Assembly: GCA_002869185.1 (NCBI GenBank)
Contig: PKTN01000004.1
Coordinates: 248,001-312,000 of the forward strand
Direction of reading: 5' to 3'
DNA from: Denitrovibrio sp.
GTDB taxonomy: Bacteria > Chrysiogenota > Deferribacteres > Deferribacterales > Geovibrionaceae
Length of the DNA: 64,000 bases
Shown: positions 47,005 to 56,246 of the stretch, piece by piece
Layout: each line of letters opens with the position of its first letter
How positions within the stretch are numbered: the stretch's first letter is position 1
Translations under genes and position numbers: made by a program
The notes under the pieces: model-generated
What the model was told of the DNA's origin: nothing
Database searches by the model: none
The model's input: only the letters and a program-made list of their open reading frames with translations

Positions 47005-48059
47005 TTTACCCTCCGCATAAAGACCATTTTGTTATTAATAAAGAAGTCAGATGCGAGTATGAAAAATAGTATAAGCCCCTGAAAGAGGTTTACGAAAGCC
47101 ACAGGCAAGCCCATTAGGATTTGCAAACTGTCACCACCGACCAGTATCACACTCATTATGACAGAGACCACAAGAACACCGACAGCGCTCCGACCAGCTA
47201 GCCAAGCAACTATGATCGCTGTATAACCATATCCAGATGACATACCCTCTTGGAGACGGAACTGAACACCAGCAACCTCAGAGAAACCAGCTATACCAGC
47301 CAAGGCTCCACTCATGAAGAGGACACCAATTATAGAACGATCGATCTTTATACCTGCGTATTTGGCAGCGTTTTTATTATTTCCGATAACGCGAATCTCA
47401 TAACCCCATACTGTTTTTTCCATAACTATATATAGGACAAAAACTAGCAATAGAGCCATTATGAAGCCGTAATGGAGTCTTGTGTTAAATAAAGAGCCGA
47501 GCCTTGCAAAATCTGCAAACTGAGCTGTAAGAGGGAAGTTAAACCCTTTAGGATCTTTCCATGGTCCATATATAAGGTAAGATACGATAGCTATGGCTAT
47601 ATAGTTCATAAGAAGGGTAATGATGATCTCGTTAACTCTGAATTTTGCTTTTAGAAAACCAGCAACACCAGCCCAAAGTCCACCGCATAACGCAGCAGCG
47701 AAGAACATGACTGGAAGTATTATATAACCATCTATACCAGAAAAAAGTGCTACGCCAGTAGCGCCTATAGCACCTAAGTGTATCTGACCCTCAGCACCGA
47801 TGTTCCAAAGTTGCATTCTGAATGCGAGTGAAACAGCGAGACCAGCAAGGATAAGTGGTGTTGATTTAAGTAGTGTTTCGCTAAGTCCATAAAATGAGCC
47901 TAGAGATTATTGTAACATTCCACCATATGCCTTAAGTGGATTCACATCAGCAAAGAGCATGATGATACCAGCAGTTATAAGTGCCAAAAAAACTGACATA
48001 AACGGGGCTGACACTACAAAGAGCTTAGAGGCGTCTTTACGCTTTTCAAACTTTATCAT
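47001..48059 (-). pseudogene. BMP-family ABC importer, first permease, in-frame TAA
   Basis: The visible open frame (from 47816, MQLWNIGAEGQIHLGAIGAT) lacks its N-terminal 81 residues. They are in the same frame upstream: from the ATG at 48059 (MIKFEKRKDASKLF) through ADVNPLKAYGGMLQ, then TAA at 47909-47907, then SLGSFYGLSETLLKSTPLIL continuing without shift. The family has E, G or another residue at this place between conserved segments. One substitution (GAA to TAA is simplest) breaks the gene, or a base-call error exists. The rest is intact, and the ATG overlaps the ATPase stop in ATGA fashion, suggesting recent loss or a functional read-through. Confidence 0.85.
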
Positions 48060-49564
48060 ATGTCACAACTCCCGCTCATAAGTAGTCCGATCTCTTCTCT
48101 GGTAGTGTTTTCTGGGTCGACCACGCCTGTGATCCTTCCGCAGAACATCACAGCAATTCTGTCGGAAAGTTTGAGAAGTTCATCAAGGTCTTCTGAGATA
48201 ACAATTGTGCTCATGTTTCTGTTTCTGGCATCGATAATTACCTTATGCACGTATTCGGCGGAACCAATATCAAGACCTCTTGTTGGATAGAGTGCTATAA
48301 GTACTTTAGGGTTGAGCGACATCTCACGTGCGATAATAACCTTTTGGATGTTACCACCAGATAGGAGCCTGACAGGGTTCCCAGGAGGACCCGCTTTAAT
48401 GTCGTAACAATCTATTAGTTCTTCAGCATTCTGCTTAATAGCCTTTTTATCTTGTAAGAAATATTTAATAAATTTTTTGTCTTTGTAGCTTTTTAGGATG
48501 AGGTTGTCGTCAACTGACATGTCAGGTGCTATACCAACGGCTTTTCTGTCCTCTGGAACGTGTGCAATACCTGATAGCTGGGAATTTCGACAATCAGCAC
48601 GTGTGATATCTAGCCCTTCGAGTATGACAGTTCCTGATTTTGGTGCTTTAAGTCCAGTGATCACTTCTGATAGAGCTTTCTGACCATTGCCTGCGATACC
48701 TGCAATACCTAATATCTCGCCCTTTTTTAAAGACATGGAAAACTCTTTTAAGTCTTTAAGTCCCTTGTCGTTATCTACCGATATATATGCAATTGTCAGT
48801 ATGTCATCGCCTATCTTTTTAGGTGCGCGTTCCCATTTAGGGATCTCATCGCCACCAATCATAAGTGATGCTAGGACGTTTTCGTCAAAGTTCCCTTTAG
48901 TTAGGGATTTAACGGTAGTTCCTTTTTTGAGGATAGTCACTCTGTCTGATAGAGCCATAACTTCACGCATTTTGTGAGAGATAAAAACGATAGATTTTCC
49001 CTCTTCACGGAGCTTACCGAGGAATGCAAATAGCTTCTCTGCCTCTTGTGGTGTAAGGACTGCTGTTGGCTCATCTAGGATGAGTATACGGCAATCACGG
49101 ATAAGGAGCTTAACCAGCTCTACCCATTGCTGGGTTCCAATGGAGAGCTTCCACATTGGTTCGTCAAGATCAACATCCATATTAAATCTGGTTAGAATCT
49201 CTTCCACCTGAATACGGATAGCCTTTTTATTAAATATTGATTTAAGACCTTCGACAGAAAGCAGAATATTTTCGAGCACAGTATGGTTTTTTACCAGCAT
49301 GAAGTGCTGATGAACCATTCCGATCTTCGCTTTGATAGAGTCCTTAGGCGACATGAAAATGTTGTGTTTACCGTCGATGAATATCTCACCGCTGTCTGGC
49401 TTGTATAGTCCGTTCAGGACGTTCATAAGGGTACTTTTACCTGCTCCGTTTTCACCGAGCAGAGTGTGTATCTCCCCTTCATAAATACTAAGACAGACAC
49501 CATCCAGAGCTTTCACTCCCGGGAATGTTTTAGTTACGTTTTTAATCTCAAGAACAGGTTTCAA
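48056..49564 (-). CDS. BMP-family ABC importer ATPase (two ABC domains)
   Basis: 502 residues with two ABC cassettes in tandem (N-terminal: GENGAGKSTLMN, LSIGTQQWVELVKLL, LILDEPTAVL; C-terminal: GIAGNGQKALSEV, LSGGNIQKVIIAREM, ALYPTRGLDIG), the fused arrangement seen in Rbs/YufO-type importers. The C-terminal half has modified Walker A and B motifs, as usual in this family. It powers uptake by the two permeases after the BMP lipoprotein gene. Confidence 0.93.
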   Translation of the reverse strand: MKPVLEIKNVTKTFPGVKALDGVCLSIYEGEIHTLLGENGAGKSTLMNVLNGLYKPDSGEIFIDGKHNIFMSPKDSIKAKIGMVHQHFMLVKNHTVLENILLSVEGLKSIFNKKAIRIQVEEILTRFNMDVDLDEPMWKLSIGTQQWVELVKLLIRDCRILILDEPTAVLTPQEAEKLFAFLGKLREEGKSIVFISHKMREVMALSDRVTILKKGTTVKSLTKGNFDENVLASLMIGGDEIPKWERAPKKIGDDILTIAYISVDNDKGLKDLKEFSMSLKKGEILGIAGIAGNGQKALSEVITGLKAPKSGTVILEGLDITRADCRNSQLSGIAHVPEDRKAVGIAPDMSVDDNLILKSYKDKKFIKYFLQDKKAIKQNAEELIDCYDIKAGPPGNPVRLLSGGNIQKVIIAREMSLNPKVLIALYPTRGLDIGSAEYVHKVIIDARNRNMSTIVISEDLDELLKLSDRIAVMFCGRITGVVDPENTTREEIGLLMSGSCDI

Positions 49565-49580
49565 TGAATTAGCCTTTAAA

Positions 49581-49613
49581 ATAAAAGCCCCCCGAAAATT
49601 GTCCAGAGGGCTT
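49581..49613 (-). terminator. Weak hairpin after the BMP lipoprotein gene
   Basis: AAGCCC (49585-49590) pairs with GGGCTT (49608-49613) across a 17-base loop; on the minus strand it is followed by TTTTATTTT. A partial terminator here would give more binding protein than ATPase and permease. Confidence 0.4.
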
Positions 49614-49632
49614 GATTAAACAGTTATAAAAA

Positions 49633-50751
49633 TTAGTTAGAGATGTTACCCTGAACACCTTCAACGAAGAAGTTCATACCGAGCATCTCACCGTCTGTCA
49701 TAGCTTTGCCAGCTTCAACAGCAACGTTCCCTTTGTTATCTTTGATTTCACCAGAGAAGATAACTAGCTCGCCAGAAACGATCTTAGCTTTTGCTTCGTT
49801 TACGACAGCTTGTGCCTCAGCAGGAACTAGGTCAGTCATAGGAGCTATGTCAACAAGACCTTCTTTCATGCCCCACCAGATAGCCTCAGGTTTCCATGTA
49901 CCGTTGTGTACTTCCTCAGCAGCTTTGTTGTATATAGCTTTCCAGTTCCAAACAGGAGCTGTTAGCCATGCACCAGGTACTTGCTCTTGCATAACAGAGT
50001 TGTAACCGATAGCGAATGCGCCACGCTTTTCAGCAGCCTGAAGAGGTGCTGGTGTATCTTGGTGCATTGTGATTACGTCAGCTTTAACGTCGAGAAGTGA
50101 TTCAGCAGCATCACGCTCTTTAGCAGGGTCGAACCATGTCTGTGTCCAGATAACTTTAACAACAGCCTCTGGGTTTACAGCACGAACACCGAGTGTAAAA
50201 GCATTGATTCCTCTGATAACCTCAGGGATAGGAAAAGCAGCTACGTAACCAACGATGTTACTCTTTGTCATTTGACCAGCAACCATACCAGAGAGGTATC
50301 TTGGTTGATACATACGACCAAAGTAGTTACCCATGTTGTCTGATGTTTTGTATCCAGAACAGTGCATGAACGCAACTTCAGGGAATTTAGAAGCAACTTC
50401 GAGAGTTGGATCCATATAACCAAAGCTTGTTGTGAAGATAAGGTTATAGCCTTTTTGTGCTAGGCTTGTGATTATTCTTGTAGACTCAGCACCCTCTGGT
50501 ACAGATTCTATAAAGTTTGTTTCTTTAACATAAGGGAGCTCCGCCATTGCCTTACGACCAGCATCGTGTGCGAAAGTCCATCCAGCGTCACCAACAGGAC
50601 CTACGTAAACGAAGGCTGCTTTAATGTCTTTACCTGCTTCTTTTGTTTCAGCCTTTGCTGGTGCAGGTTTTGCTTCTTCTTTAGGCTGGTTAGAACAACC
50701 CGTGATAACAAGGAATGCCGATATTACGGCAAGGAGAAAAAATTTCTTCAT
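49633..50751 (-). CDS. BMP-family basic membrane lipoprotein (ABC substrate-binding)
   Basis: 372 residues. A lipoprotein signal with lipobox VITGC leads to an acetylated Cys anchor; the mature part has the BMP/TmpC family markers (AAFVYVGPVGDAGWTFAHDA, IIFT-type ITSLAQKGYNLIFTTSFGYM, AVNPEAVVKVIWTQTWFDPA, ADVITMHQDTPAPLQAAEKR). BMP proteins bind purine nucleosides. It leads the importer operon and has its own predicted promoter (50848-50877). Confidence 0.95.
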   Translation of the reverse strand: MKKFFLLAVISAFLVITGCSNQPKEEAKPAPAKAETKEAGKDIKAAFVYVGPVGDAGWTFAHDAGRKAMAELPYVKETNFIESVPEGAESTRIITSLAQKGYNLIFTTSFGYMDPTLEVASKFPEVAFMHCSGYKTSDNMGNYFGRMYQPRYLSGMVAGQMTKSNIVGYVAAFPIPEVIRGINAFTLGVRAVNPEAVVKVIWTQTWFDPAKERDAAESLLDVKADVITMHQDTPAPLQAAEKRGAFAIGYNSVMQEQVPGAWLTAPVWNWKAIYNKAAEEVHNGTWKPEAIWWGMKEGLVDIAPMTDLVPAEAQAVVNEAKAKIVSGELVIFSGEIKDNKGNVAVEAGKAMTDGEMLGMNFFVEGVQGNISN

Positions 50752-50847
50752 TCTATATACCCCTACTTATATTTAAGTCGCTCAACTATTTATAAATAAA
50801 TGCGTTTTCGACTTTGCTTTTCTGGTTATAACTTTAAACCAAAACAT

Positions 50848-50877
50848 ATTATTAAATATGCAAAGGTTGATTGTCAA
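50848..50877 (-). promoter_or_regulatory. Predicted promoter of the BMP importer operon
   Basis: Minus-strand TTGACA (50877-50872) and AATAAT (50853-50848) are separated by 18 bases, a near-consensus pair. The transcript would have a leader of about 90 bases. I looked for a purine riboswitch core in that leader and did not see one. Confidence 0.5.
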
Positions 50878-50906
50878 TTTAATTTAAGCGAAAAGAATAT
50901 ATTCTT

Positions 50907-51404
50907 TTATTTACCAAGTTCTTTGTCAGAATAAATTATTATAGCGTACTCAAGTATTACGTTTTTAAGGCGGATCTCTTTACCGTTATAGATTATTTTA
51001 TAAAGGACATATCCGTCAGTATCTTTTACAGTCTTTATACCGTTAGAGAGGATAGATTCACCATACATTTTATAGTCAGAGTGGAAAGGATAATCCCCTG
51101 CGTAAAGAGCAGCGTATAGGTCACCTTTTATAGTGTCTATTTTATCTTCGCTAATAGGAAGGTTGGTGTAGTTCATATGGTACTCACCATTTTCAAAAAC
51201 GATTTCAGCGTCGCCACGATAAAAGTCGGATACAAGCTGCATCCTTGTAACATTATCTTCTATTAGTGATTTCGCTTGTAGCTCAAGAGATTGTCCGTTT
51301 TGTGTTAATACTACCAATTGCTTAAGCGGTTCTTTATTAAGGAAGAAATCTGTTCCACATCCAAACAGAACAAATGGAATAATAAAATAAATAATAAGAC
51401 GCAT
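50907..51404 (-). CDS. Lipoprotein of unknown function
   Basis: The start is set at the ATG at 51404 (MRLIIYFIIPFVLFGC) with GGAGGGG just upstream; the longer frame from 51464 lacks a ribosome site. About 165 residues. A signal peptide with lipobox VLFGC points to a membrane-anchored periplasmic protein; the mature part is unrecognised (strands such as IDTIKGDLYAALYAGDYPF and GKEIRLKNVILEYAIIIYSD). It lies directly downstream of the metal importer and may share its transcript. Confidence 0.65.
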   Translation of the reverse strand: MRLIIYFIIPFVLFGCGTDFFLNKEPLKQLVVLTQNGQSLELQAKSLIEDNVTRMQLVSDFYRGDAEIVFENGEYHMNYTNLPISEDKIDTIKGDLYAALYAGDYPFHSDYKMYGESILSNGIKTVKDTDGYVLYKIIYNGKEIRLKNVILEYAIIIYSDKELGK

Positions 51405-51460
51405 ATCCCCTCCAGTAATGATACTAAAATAGCAGAAATTAGTACGGAAATCAAAAGGTA

Positions 51461-52942
51461 TCATGGGATCTTTATAGTCAAACTTGCCACTTCTTCGTTT
51501 GTAAGCTCTATTAATTGTCCGTCCTTTTCGATCACGAAGCCATCTTCTTGCTGTGATATTTTTACTAAATCACCAGCTTTGATCTCTTTCTGAGTTTTAA
51601 TAGTGACGACTTTCACTTCACTATTAGAAAAACCGAACATATCTGTTAAGCAGAATGAACCGTCAGCGTATATGTCAGGTATCTCAGAGCCGTGTGGGTC
51701 TTTATTAGGAAAGCCGAGTTGCTGATGTATGTAGTTGATAGACTCTGCATCGTTATAGTGTTCGAGCACATGCGCTTGCTCGTGTAGTTGCTCATCTGGT
51801 ACGCCCATGTGGTGAAGGTAGGTTTCCCAAACTCTATGTGCCTTTTTTAGTCTGAGAGCCTCGGTTTTACCCTTTTCAGTGAGGGAGATAGAACCGTCTG
51901 CATTTATTAGAAGACCATCCGATGTCAGCTGGTTTAGAGCGTTGTTTAGTGGTTTCTTCGCAGCATCAATATATTTTGTAAGGGATGAAAGTGATACTTC
52001 ACCTTCGGATTTAAACACTGATGCTATGATGTCTTCTGTAAGTTGCTGAGGGACAGCTTTTTTGCTTCTTAGCTTGTCTGCGAGTATCCCGTATCTAGGA
52101 GCAAATATAAGTACAGTAAGAAACTGTGCAGTGGAGAAGAGCATAATAGCCCCGCCACCAGAAGAGTTCATCCATACACTTAGGTAAAGTCCGCCAAGTA
52201 TACTTGTGAATCCAAAGATTGCAGCGAGCCCCATCATCTTTTCAAGCCTGTCAGTGAGTAAGTATGCTGTTGCAGCAGGTGTGATAAGCAGTCCAACAAC
52301 CAATATTACACCGACCATGCTTACAGCAGAAACAACAACAAGTGATACGCAACCAGTAAAAAGATATTTGAAAAACAGTACAGGTATACCTATTGATGCC
52401 GCCATTACAGGGTCAAAGCTGGTTAGCTTAAAGTATCTGAAAAATAGTATAATAGTAGATAAAACAACTGCTGAGACTAGGGAAGAGACTATCATGTCTG
52501 TATCGGAAATGCCTAGAATATCACCCATTATAAAGTGGACGATATCTATGTGAATATATTTACTGAAGACTGAGACCAGAACAACACCTGCGGCGAATAT
52601 TCCAGTGTACATGATACCAATGGCGGTATCCTCTTTGATACGTGAGACCTTTGCTACAAAGCCTATCATAAAGACAGTGAGCATAGCTGAAAATAGCGAA
52701 CCTATGAGCATTGCACCAGCAGCAGCCTCTATCCCGAAAAATACTTTCATAAAGAGGTAACCAGCACCAACACCAGCTATCATAGCGTGGGAGAGTGCGT
52801 CTCCTAGAAATGCCATACGTTGCAGTATAACAAGACAACCAGCCACAGCACAAACCACAGCTACGATACTTCCGCCAACAAGGGCTTTTAGGAAATACAT
52901 CTTTGTTAATGGTTCTATAAAAAGTGTAAATAATATGTCCAT
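51461..52942 (-). CDS. Metal ABC permease fused to a DtxR/MntR-like domain
   Basis: 493 residues. Residues 1-290 form a family 9 permease (ZnuB/TroC type) with about nine helices. Residues 310-490 look like a whole DtxR-type regulator without the promoter context: winged helix (DIIASVFKSEGEVSLSSLTK), dimer helix with HRVWETYLHHMGVPDEQLHE, metal ligand-like NKDPHGSEIP and a C-terminal SH3-like FeoA strand. A cytoplasmic metal-sensing domain on a permease suggests feedback control of uptake by Mn or Fe. Members with this fusion occur in other phyla (YtgC-type). Confidence 0.85.
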   Translation of the reverse strand: MDILFTLFIEPLTKMYFLKALVGGSIVAVVCAVAGCLVILQRMAFLGDALSHAMIAGVGAGYLFMKVFFGIEAAAGAMLIGSLFSAMLTVFMIGFVAKVSRIKEDTAIGIMYTGIFAAGVVLVSVFSKYIHIDIVHFIMGDILGISDTDMIVSSLVSAVVLSTIILFFRYFKLTSFDPVMAASIGIPVLFFKYLFTGCVSLVVVSAVSMVGVILVVGLLITPAATAYLLTDRLEKMMGLAAIFGFTSILGGLYLSVWMNSSGGGAIMLFSTAQFLTVLIFAPRYGILADKLRSKKAVPQQLTEDIIASVFKSEGEVSLSSLTKYIDAAKKPLNNALNQLTSDGLLINADGSISLTEKGKTEALRLKKAHRVWETYLHHMGVPDEQLHEQAHVLEHYNDAESINYIHQQLGFPNKDPHGSEIPDIYADGSFCLTDMFGFSNSEVKVVTIKTQKEIKAGDLVKISQQEDGFVIEKDGQLIELTNEEVASLTIKIP

Positions 52943-52945
52943 AAT

Positions 52946-53692
52946 TTAATCCTTTATCAGATCGGTAAAGACTTTCAATTTACCCTCGTATACTTCTGTT
53001 AATAACTCTTGTTTGAATACAAGAGAAGGAGGTCCAGCGGCATATAGCCTCTGTTTTATGAGGAGTAGTTTATCGAAATATTCAGACGCTGTTGCAAGGT
53101 CATGGTGAACGACAACAAGTGTTATCCCTGCCTTTTTAGCCTCAGATAAAACGTCTAAGATAGCGTTCTCTGTTGCAGCATCCACCCCAGCAAAAGGTTC
53201 GTCTAGTAGTAGAATCTTAGCACCCTGAGCGAGAGCTCTAGCCATAAAAACACGCTGTTGTTGACCGCCAGAAAGTTGACCAATCTGCCTCTCTTTGAAA
53301 TCTGACATGCGTACCATCTCAAGGCATCTATTAACTATTTCGTGGTCCTCTTTCGTCTCATTTTGCCACCATTTCATGTGACCGTATCTGCCCATCATTG
53401 CAACGTCATAAACTGTTACAGGATAGTCCCAGTCGACTGTCCCTCTCTGTGGAACATATGCGACCAAGCCCCTTGTTTGCTAGACAGGTTTTCCGAATAT
53501 AAATACCTCACCTATGTCTCTTTTGACAAAACCGAGTATCGCTTTCATTAGTGTAGATTTACCAGCTCCGTTAGGACCGATGATTCCTACTAGCTCGCCT
53601 TTATTTATACACACACTCACGTCAAGCAGAGCAGGCTTTGGACCATAGCTTACTGTGAGGTTTCTGACCTGTATGGCAAAATCAGTGTTCAT
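52946..53692 (-). pseudogene. Metal ABC importer ATPase with in-frame TAG at 53480-53482
   Basis: Two adjacent open frames in the same register belong to one ABC ATPase of about 248 codons: the N-terminal part from 53692 (NLTVSYGPKPALLDV, Walker A GPNGAGKST) ends at GKPV-TAG, and the next codons QTRGLVAYVPQRGTVDW reach the Q loop, signature [15 protein letters not shown] and Walker B LLLDEPFAGVD. Relatives read GKPVExxRxxIAYVPQR, so TAG most simply replaces GAG (Glu). With the stop, no active ATPase is made; either the transporter is dead or this is a base error. Neighbouring genes are intact. Confidence 0.87.
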
Positions 53693-54164
53693 AATGGTCT
53701 CCTTCTCCTTTCAGCTCGAAGATGTGTGCAGCGTTTATTGTCTGCCCAGGTTGGAACCACATGGTTTCGTCTGTGATAGGATTGCCATCAGAAAGGACTC
53801 TTATCCTAACTGAATTGCTCAGTTCGGTTGTGGTTGGGTTTGCTTTTATAAAAAGCTCGTGTTTACCAGAGCTTATTTCATATTCATCGGTTGTGAAGGT
53901 TATTCTGTCTTTCACGCCGTCTTCAGTAGAGAAGATTGTTGCACCATCTAATATGACCTGAAAGGCTCCCTTCTCTTCACCTATGTCGAGTGCAAAGGGG
54001 TCTTCTTCAACTGAGAAGGTGGTTGTTATCTCGAATGCCACGGATGTGACTTTATCAGCTTTGGTTATCTTAGTTACGACTACTTCAGAATCTCTGCTAG
54101 AAAAGAGCAGACTGACAGCAGACACGATAACAAGCCAGACAATACCTGTGAGGATAAATCGCAT
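53682..54164 (-). CDS. Membrane-anchored periplasmic protein of a metal importer operon
   Basis: 160 residues. One N-terminal hydrophobic helix (ILTGIVWLVIVSAVSLLFSS) is followed by a beta-rich hydrophilic domain ending in GEGDHYEH. I do not recognise it. It overlaps the ATPase gene by 11 bases and the binding-protein gene by one base, so it is co-translated with the metal importer and may assist metal delivery or act as an accessory sensor. Confidence 0.65.
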   Translation of the reverse strand: MRFILTGIVWLVIVSAVSLLFSSRDSEVVVTKITKADKVTSVAFEITTTFSVEEDPFALDIGEEKGAFQVILDGATIFSTEDGVKDRITFTTDEYEISSGKHELFIKANPTTTELSNSVRIRVLSDGNPITDETMWFQPGQTINAAHIFELKGEGDHYEH

Positions 54165-55051
54165 TATTTAAGCCCCTTTACTATTTTTAAAACGTTTTCA
54201 CGCATCATCCCGATATAGGTCTCTCCCGGTGTGTCAACGTCTCCCATAGAATCAGAATATAGTTCTCCGCCTATTTTAACGCCAGCATCTTTGGCAATCT
54301 CTCTTATAAGTTTAGGGTTTATAGTTGTTTCGAAAAATATAGCTTTTACATTCATTTGTTTTATAGAGTTGATGACCTCTTCACGTCTTTTAGGTGTGAC
54401 TCCACCTCCAACTTCACTACCTGTTGACCATCCAATAGGTGCAGTATTAATAAAACCATACGCTTTAGCAAAGTATTGGAATGCATCATGGTTAGAGACT
54501 AATACTCGTTTTTCTGGTGGTATAGTAGAGACTTCAGATCGTATCCAACCATCCAGTGCTTTAAGGTTTGCTAGGTAGAGTTTTGCCCTAGCGACATAGT
54601 TATGCTTATTTGCTGGATCGAGTTTAATTAAGGCTCTTGTTATATTGTTAAGGTAGACGGCAGCATTCTGAGGGGTAAACCATGCGTGGGGATCATTAAC
54701 CTTCATGCCATCCTTCTCCATAATGAGAGGCCTGAGACCTGATGTCGCAGTGACGAGAGTTTTGCCAGCATCATTTGCTAGAGTTCGCATCCAGTTCTTA
54801 CCCTCTAAGTGCAAACCGTTCTCTATGACAAGGTCTGCTTTTGATACAGTCTCTATGTCTTTAGGCACTGGTGAATATGTGTGTGGGTCCTGTCCAGGGG
54901 ATAGGATGCTCTGAATTATTATATCGTCTCCAGCAACGTTATATGTCAAATCTGCAATTTGTGTGGTGGAAACAGCAACTCGAAATTCAGCAAAACAAAC
55001 GGAATATGATAAAATAAGTAGACTAATTGTTAATAGTTTCAGTCGAATCAT
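54164..55051 (-). CDS. Metal ABC transporter substrate-binding protein (ZnuA/TroA family)
   Basis: 295 residues with an uncleaved-looking but clear signal peptide (MIRLKLLTISLLILSYSVCFA). Metal ligands of cluster A-I binding proteins: His in DPHTYSPVP, His in DPHAWFTPQN, Glu in FFETTINP and Asp in YSDSMGD. The H-H-E-D set without a His-rich loop is typical of Mn/Fe(Zn)-binding TroA/PsaA types. It leads an operon that includes the ATPase and the DtxR-fused permease and is divergent from a Fur-family gene. Confidence 0.9.
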   Translation of the reverse strand: MIRLKLLTISLLILSYSVCFAEFRVAVSTTQIADLTYNVAGDDIIIQSILSPGQDPHTYSPVPKDIETVSKADLVIENGLHLEGKNWMRTLANDAGKTLVTATSGLRPLIMEKDGMKVNDPHAWFTPQNAAVYLNNITRALIKLDPANKHNYVARAKLYLANLKALDGWIRSEVSTIPPEKRVLVSNHDAFQYFAKAYGFINTAPIGWSTGSEVGGGVTPKRREEVINSIKQMNVKAIFFETTINPKLIREIAKDAGVKIGGELYSDSMGDVDTPGETYIGMMRENVLKIVKGLK

Positions 55052-55259
55052 GTGAACTCCATCTCAATAATAAATACATTGATCTTTATAAAACCTTTGT
55101 TTATTATATCTCAAATAGACAAGACAAGCATTAGAAAAAACTTTTTCATTAATATTTTATATTTTACAATCTGTTGAACTATCTAGTGTTGATTATCTAT
55201 AGACAAAATTTGAGTTTTTATTATCATGTTTTTATATGTGTAAAGTGTGGAGTGAAATT

Positions 55260-55661
55260 ATGTATGACAAAATTCTAAGAGAGAGAGAGCTTAAAGTGAC
55301 TCCTCAGAGGATTTTTATCCTCGAAGAGATCAAGAAGATGGGGCACGCAAGTGTTGAAGATCTTCACGAAAGAGTCAAAGATGTTTATTCTTCTGTAAGT
55401 CTGGCAACAATCTATAAGAACATCCATCTCCTTGTTGGGGAAGATATTCTTACTGAGGTTCCTGTGCACGGTAGAAAACCGATGTATGAGATCAATATTG
55501 GTGATCATGTTCATATCACTTGTCCGCACTGTGGCAGTGTTGAAGACAATATGGATATGGATACAGCCCCTTTTATCGCTGAGGCAAACAGACAGACTGG
55601 CAGAAAGTTTGACCGTGTGGCTGTGATGTTACAAGGTGCATGTAGCAAATGCAATAACTGA
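55260..55661 (+). CDS. Fur-family metal-responsive regulator
   Basis: ATG at 55260 (MYDKILRERELKVTPQRIF) has GGAG upstream; the longer frame from 55236 is unlikely. 133 residues with the Fur winged helix (LATIYKNIHLLVGEDI) and a structural zinc site (C88, C91, C128, C131). The H-rich regulatory site includes GDHVHITCPH. PerR, Zur and Mur types cannot be separated by eye. Divergent position from the metal importer suggests that it represses that operon in the 208-base gap. Confidence 0.9.
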   Translation: MYDKILRERELKVTPQRIFILEEIKKMGHASVEDLHERVKDVYSSVSLATIYKNIHLLVGEDILTEVPVHGRKPMYEINIGDHVHITCPHCGSVEDNMDMDTAPFIAEANRQTGRKFDRVAVMLQGACSKCNN

Positions 55662-55688
55662 TAATTAGTATTTCTTTAAGATAGATTT

Positions 55689-55715
55689 AAGCCAGACTTC
55701 GGTCTGGCTTTTTTT
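55689..55715 (+). terminator. Intrinsic terminator of the Fur-family gene
   Basis: AAGCCAGAC and GTCTGGCTT form a nine-base-pair stem with a TTCG loop, followed by TTTTT. It is 27 bases after the stop codon. Confidence 0.92.
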
Positions 55716-55716
55716 A

Positions 55717-56235
55717 TTAGTATCTTTCTATGTGTATCTTTTCATGTTTTAGACTGTCAAAGTCCTTTGGCGAAAGCTTTGTCTCTGCATAGCCGATACC
55801 TATCACAGAGGTTACCATAAGGTTCGCTGGCAAGTTTAGAGTCTGTTTAATATATTCGTCGGATTGCATCTCTTCGTTGTGATTTCTCATCCTCACCTGT
55901 GCCCAACAGCTTCCTAAACCTAAAGACTCTGCGGTTAGCTGGAGTATTATTGACGCTATGCTTGTGTCTTCGACGCAAACGTCACTCTTGTCTGTGTCGC
56001 CACAGATGACAAAAGCTGTGTCGCATTCCGCTAAAAAGGTTGCTCCGTGGGGTTTTAGTACAGATAGCTTTTTGAGCATCTCTTTATCTCTAACGATAAT
56101 GAATTCGCATGGTTCAAAGTTCCTCGAAGTAGGGGCGAGTAGTAGTGCCTCTTTCAAAACATTTAACTGCTCATCTGAAATTTTTTCCGATGTAAATTTT
56201 CGTGTACTTCTTCTGTTTCTGAGTATCTCTATCAT
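55717..56235 (-). CDS. Nitroreductase family protein
   Basis: 172 residues, FMN-dependent nitroreductase/NAD(P)H oxidase fold. Markers: RRSTRKFTSEKIS (FMN phosphate binding), LAPTSRNFEPCEF and GLGSCWAQVRMRNH. Reduces nitro groups or related electrophiles; substrate unknown. It is followed by and co-oriented with the Fe-S protein gene, eleven bases apart, so they form a two-gene unit. Confidence 0.88.
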   Translation of the reverse strand: MIEILRNRRSTRKFTSEKISDEQLNVLKEALLLAPTSRNFEPCEFIIVRDKEMLKKLSVLKPHGATFLAECDTAFVICGDTDKSDVCVEDTSIASIILQLTAESLGLGSCWAQVRMRNHNEEMQSDEYIKQTLNLPANLMVTSVIGIGYAETKLSPKDFDSLKHEKIHIERY

Positions 56236-56246
56236 ACTAACCTCGC

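Noticed and set aside
50752..50906. Purine riboswitch before the BMP gene
   Set aside because: The conserved purine core and loops were not found in the leader.
55052..55259. A definite Fur box in the divergent region
   Set aside because: A+T-rich repeats are present, but none is a convincing 19-base palindrome.
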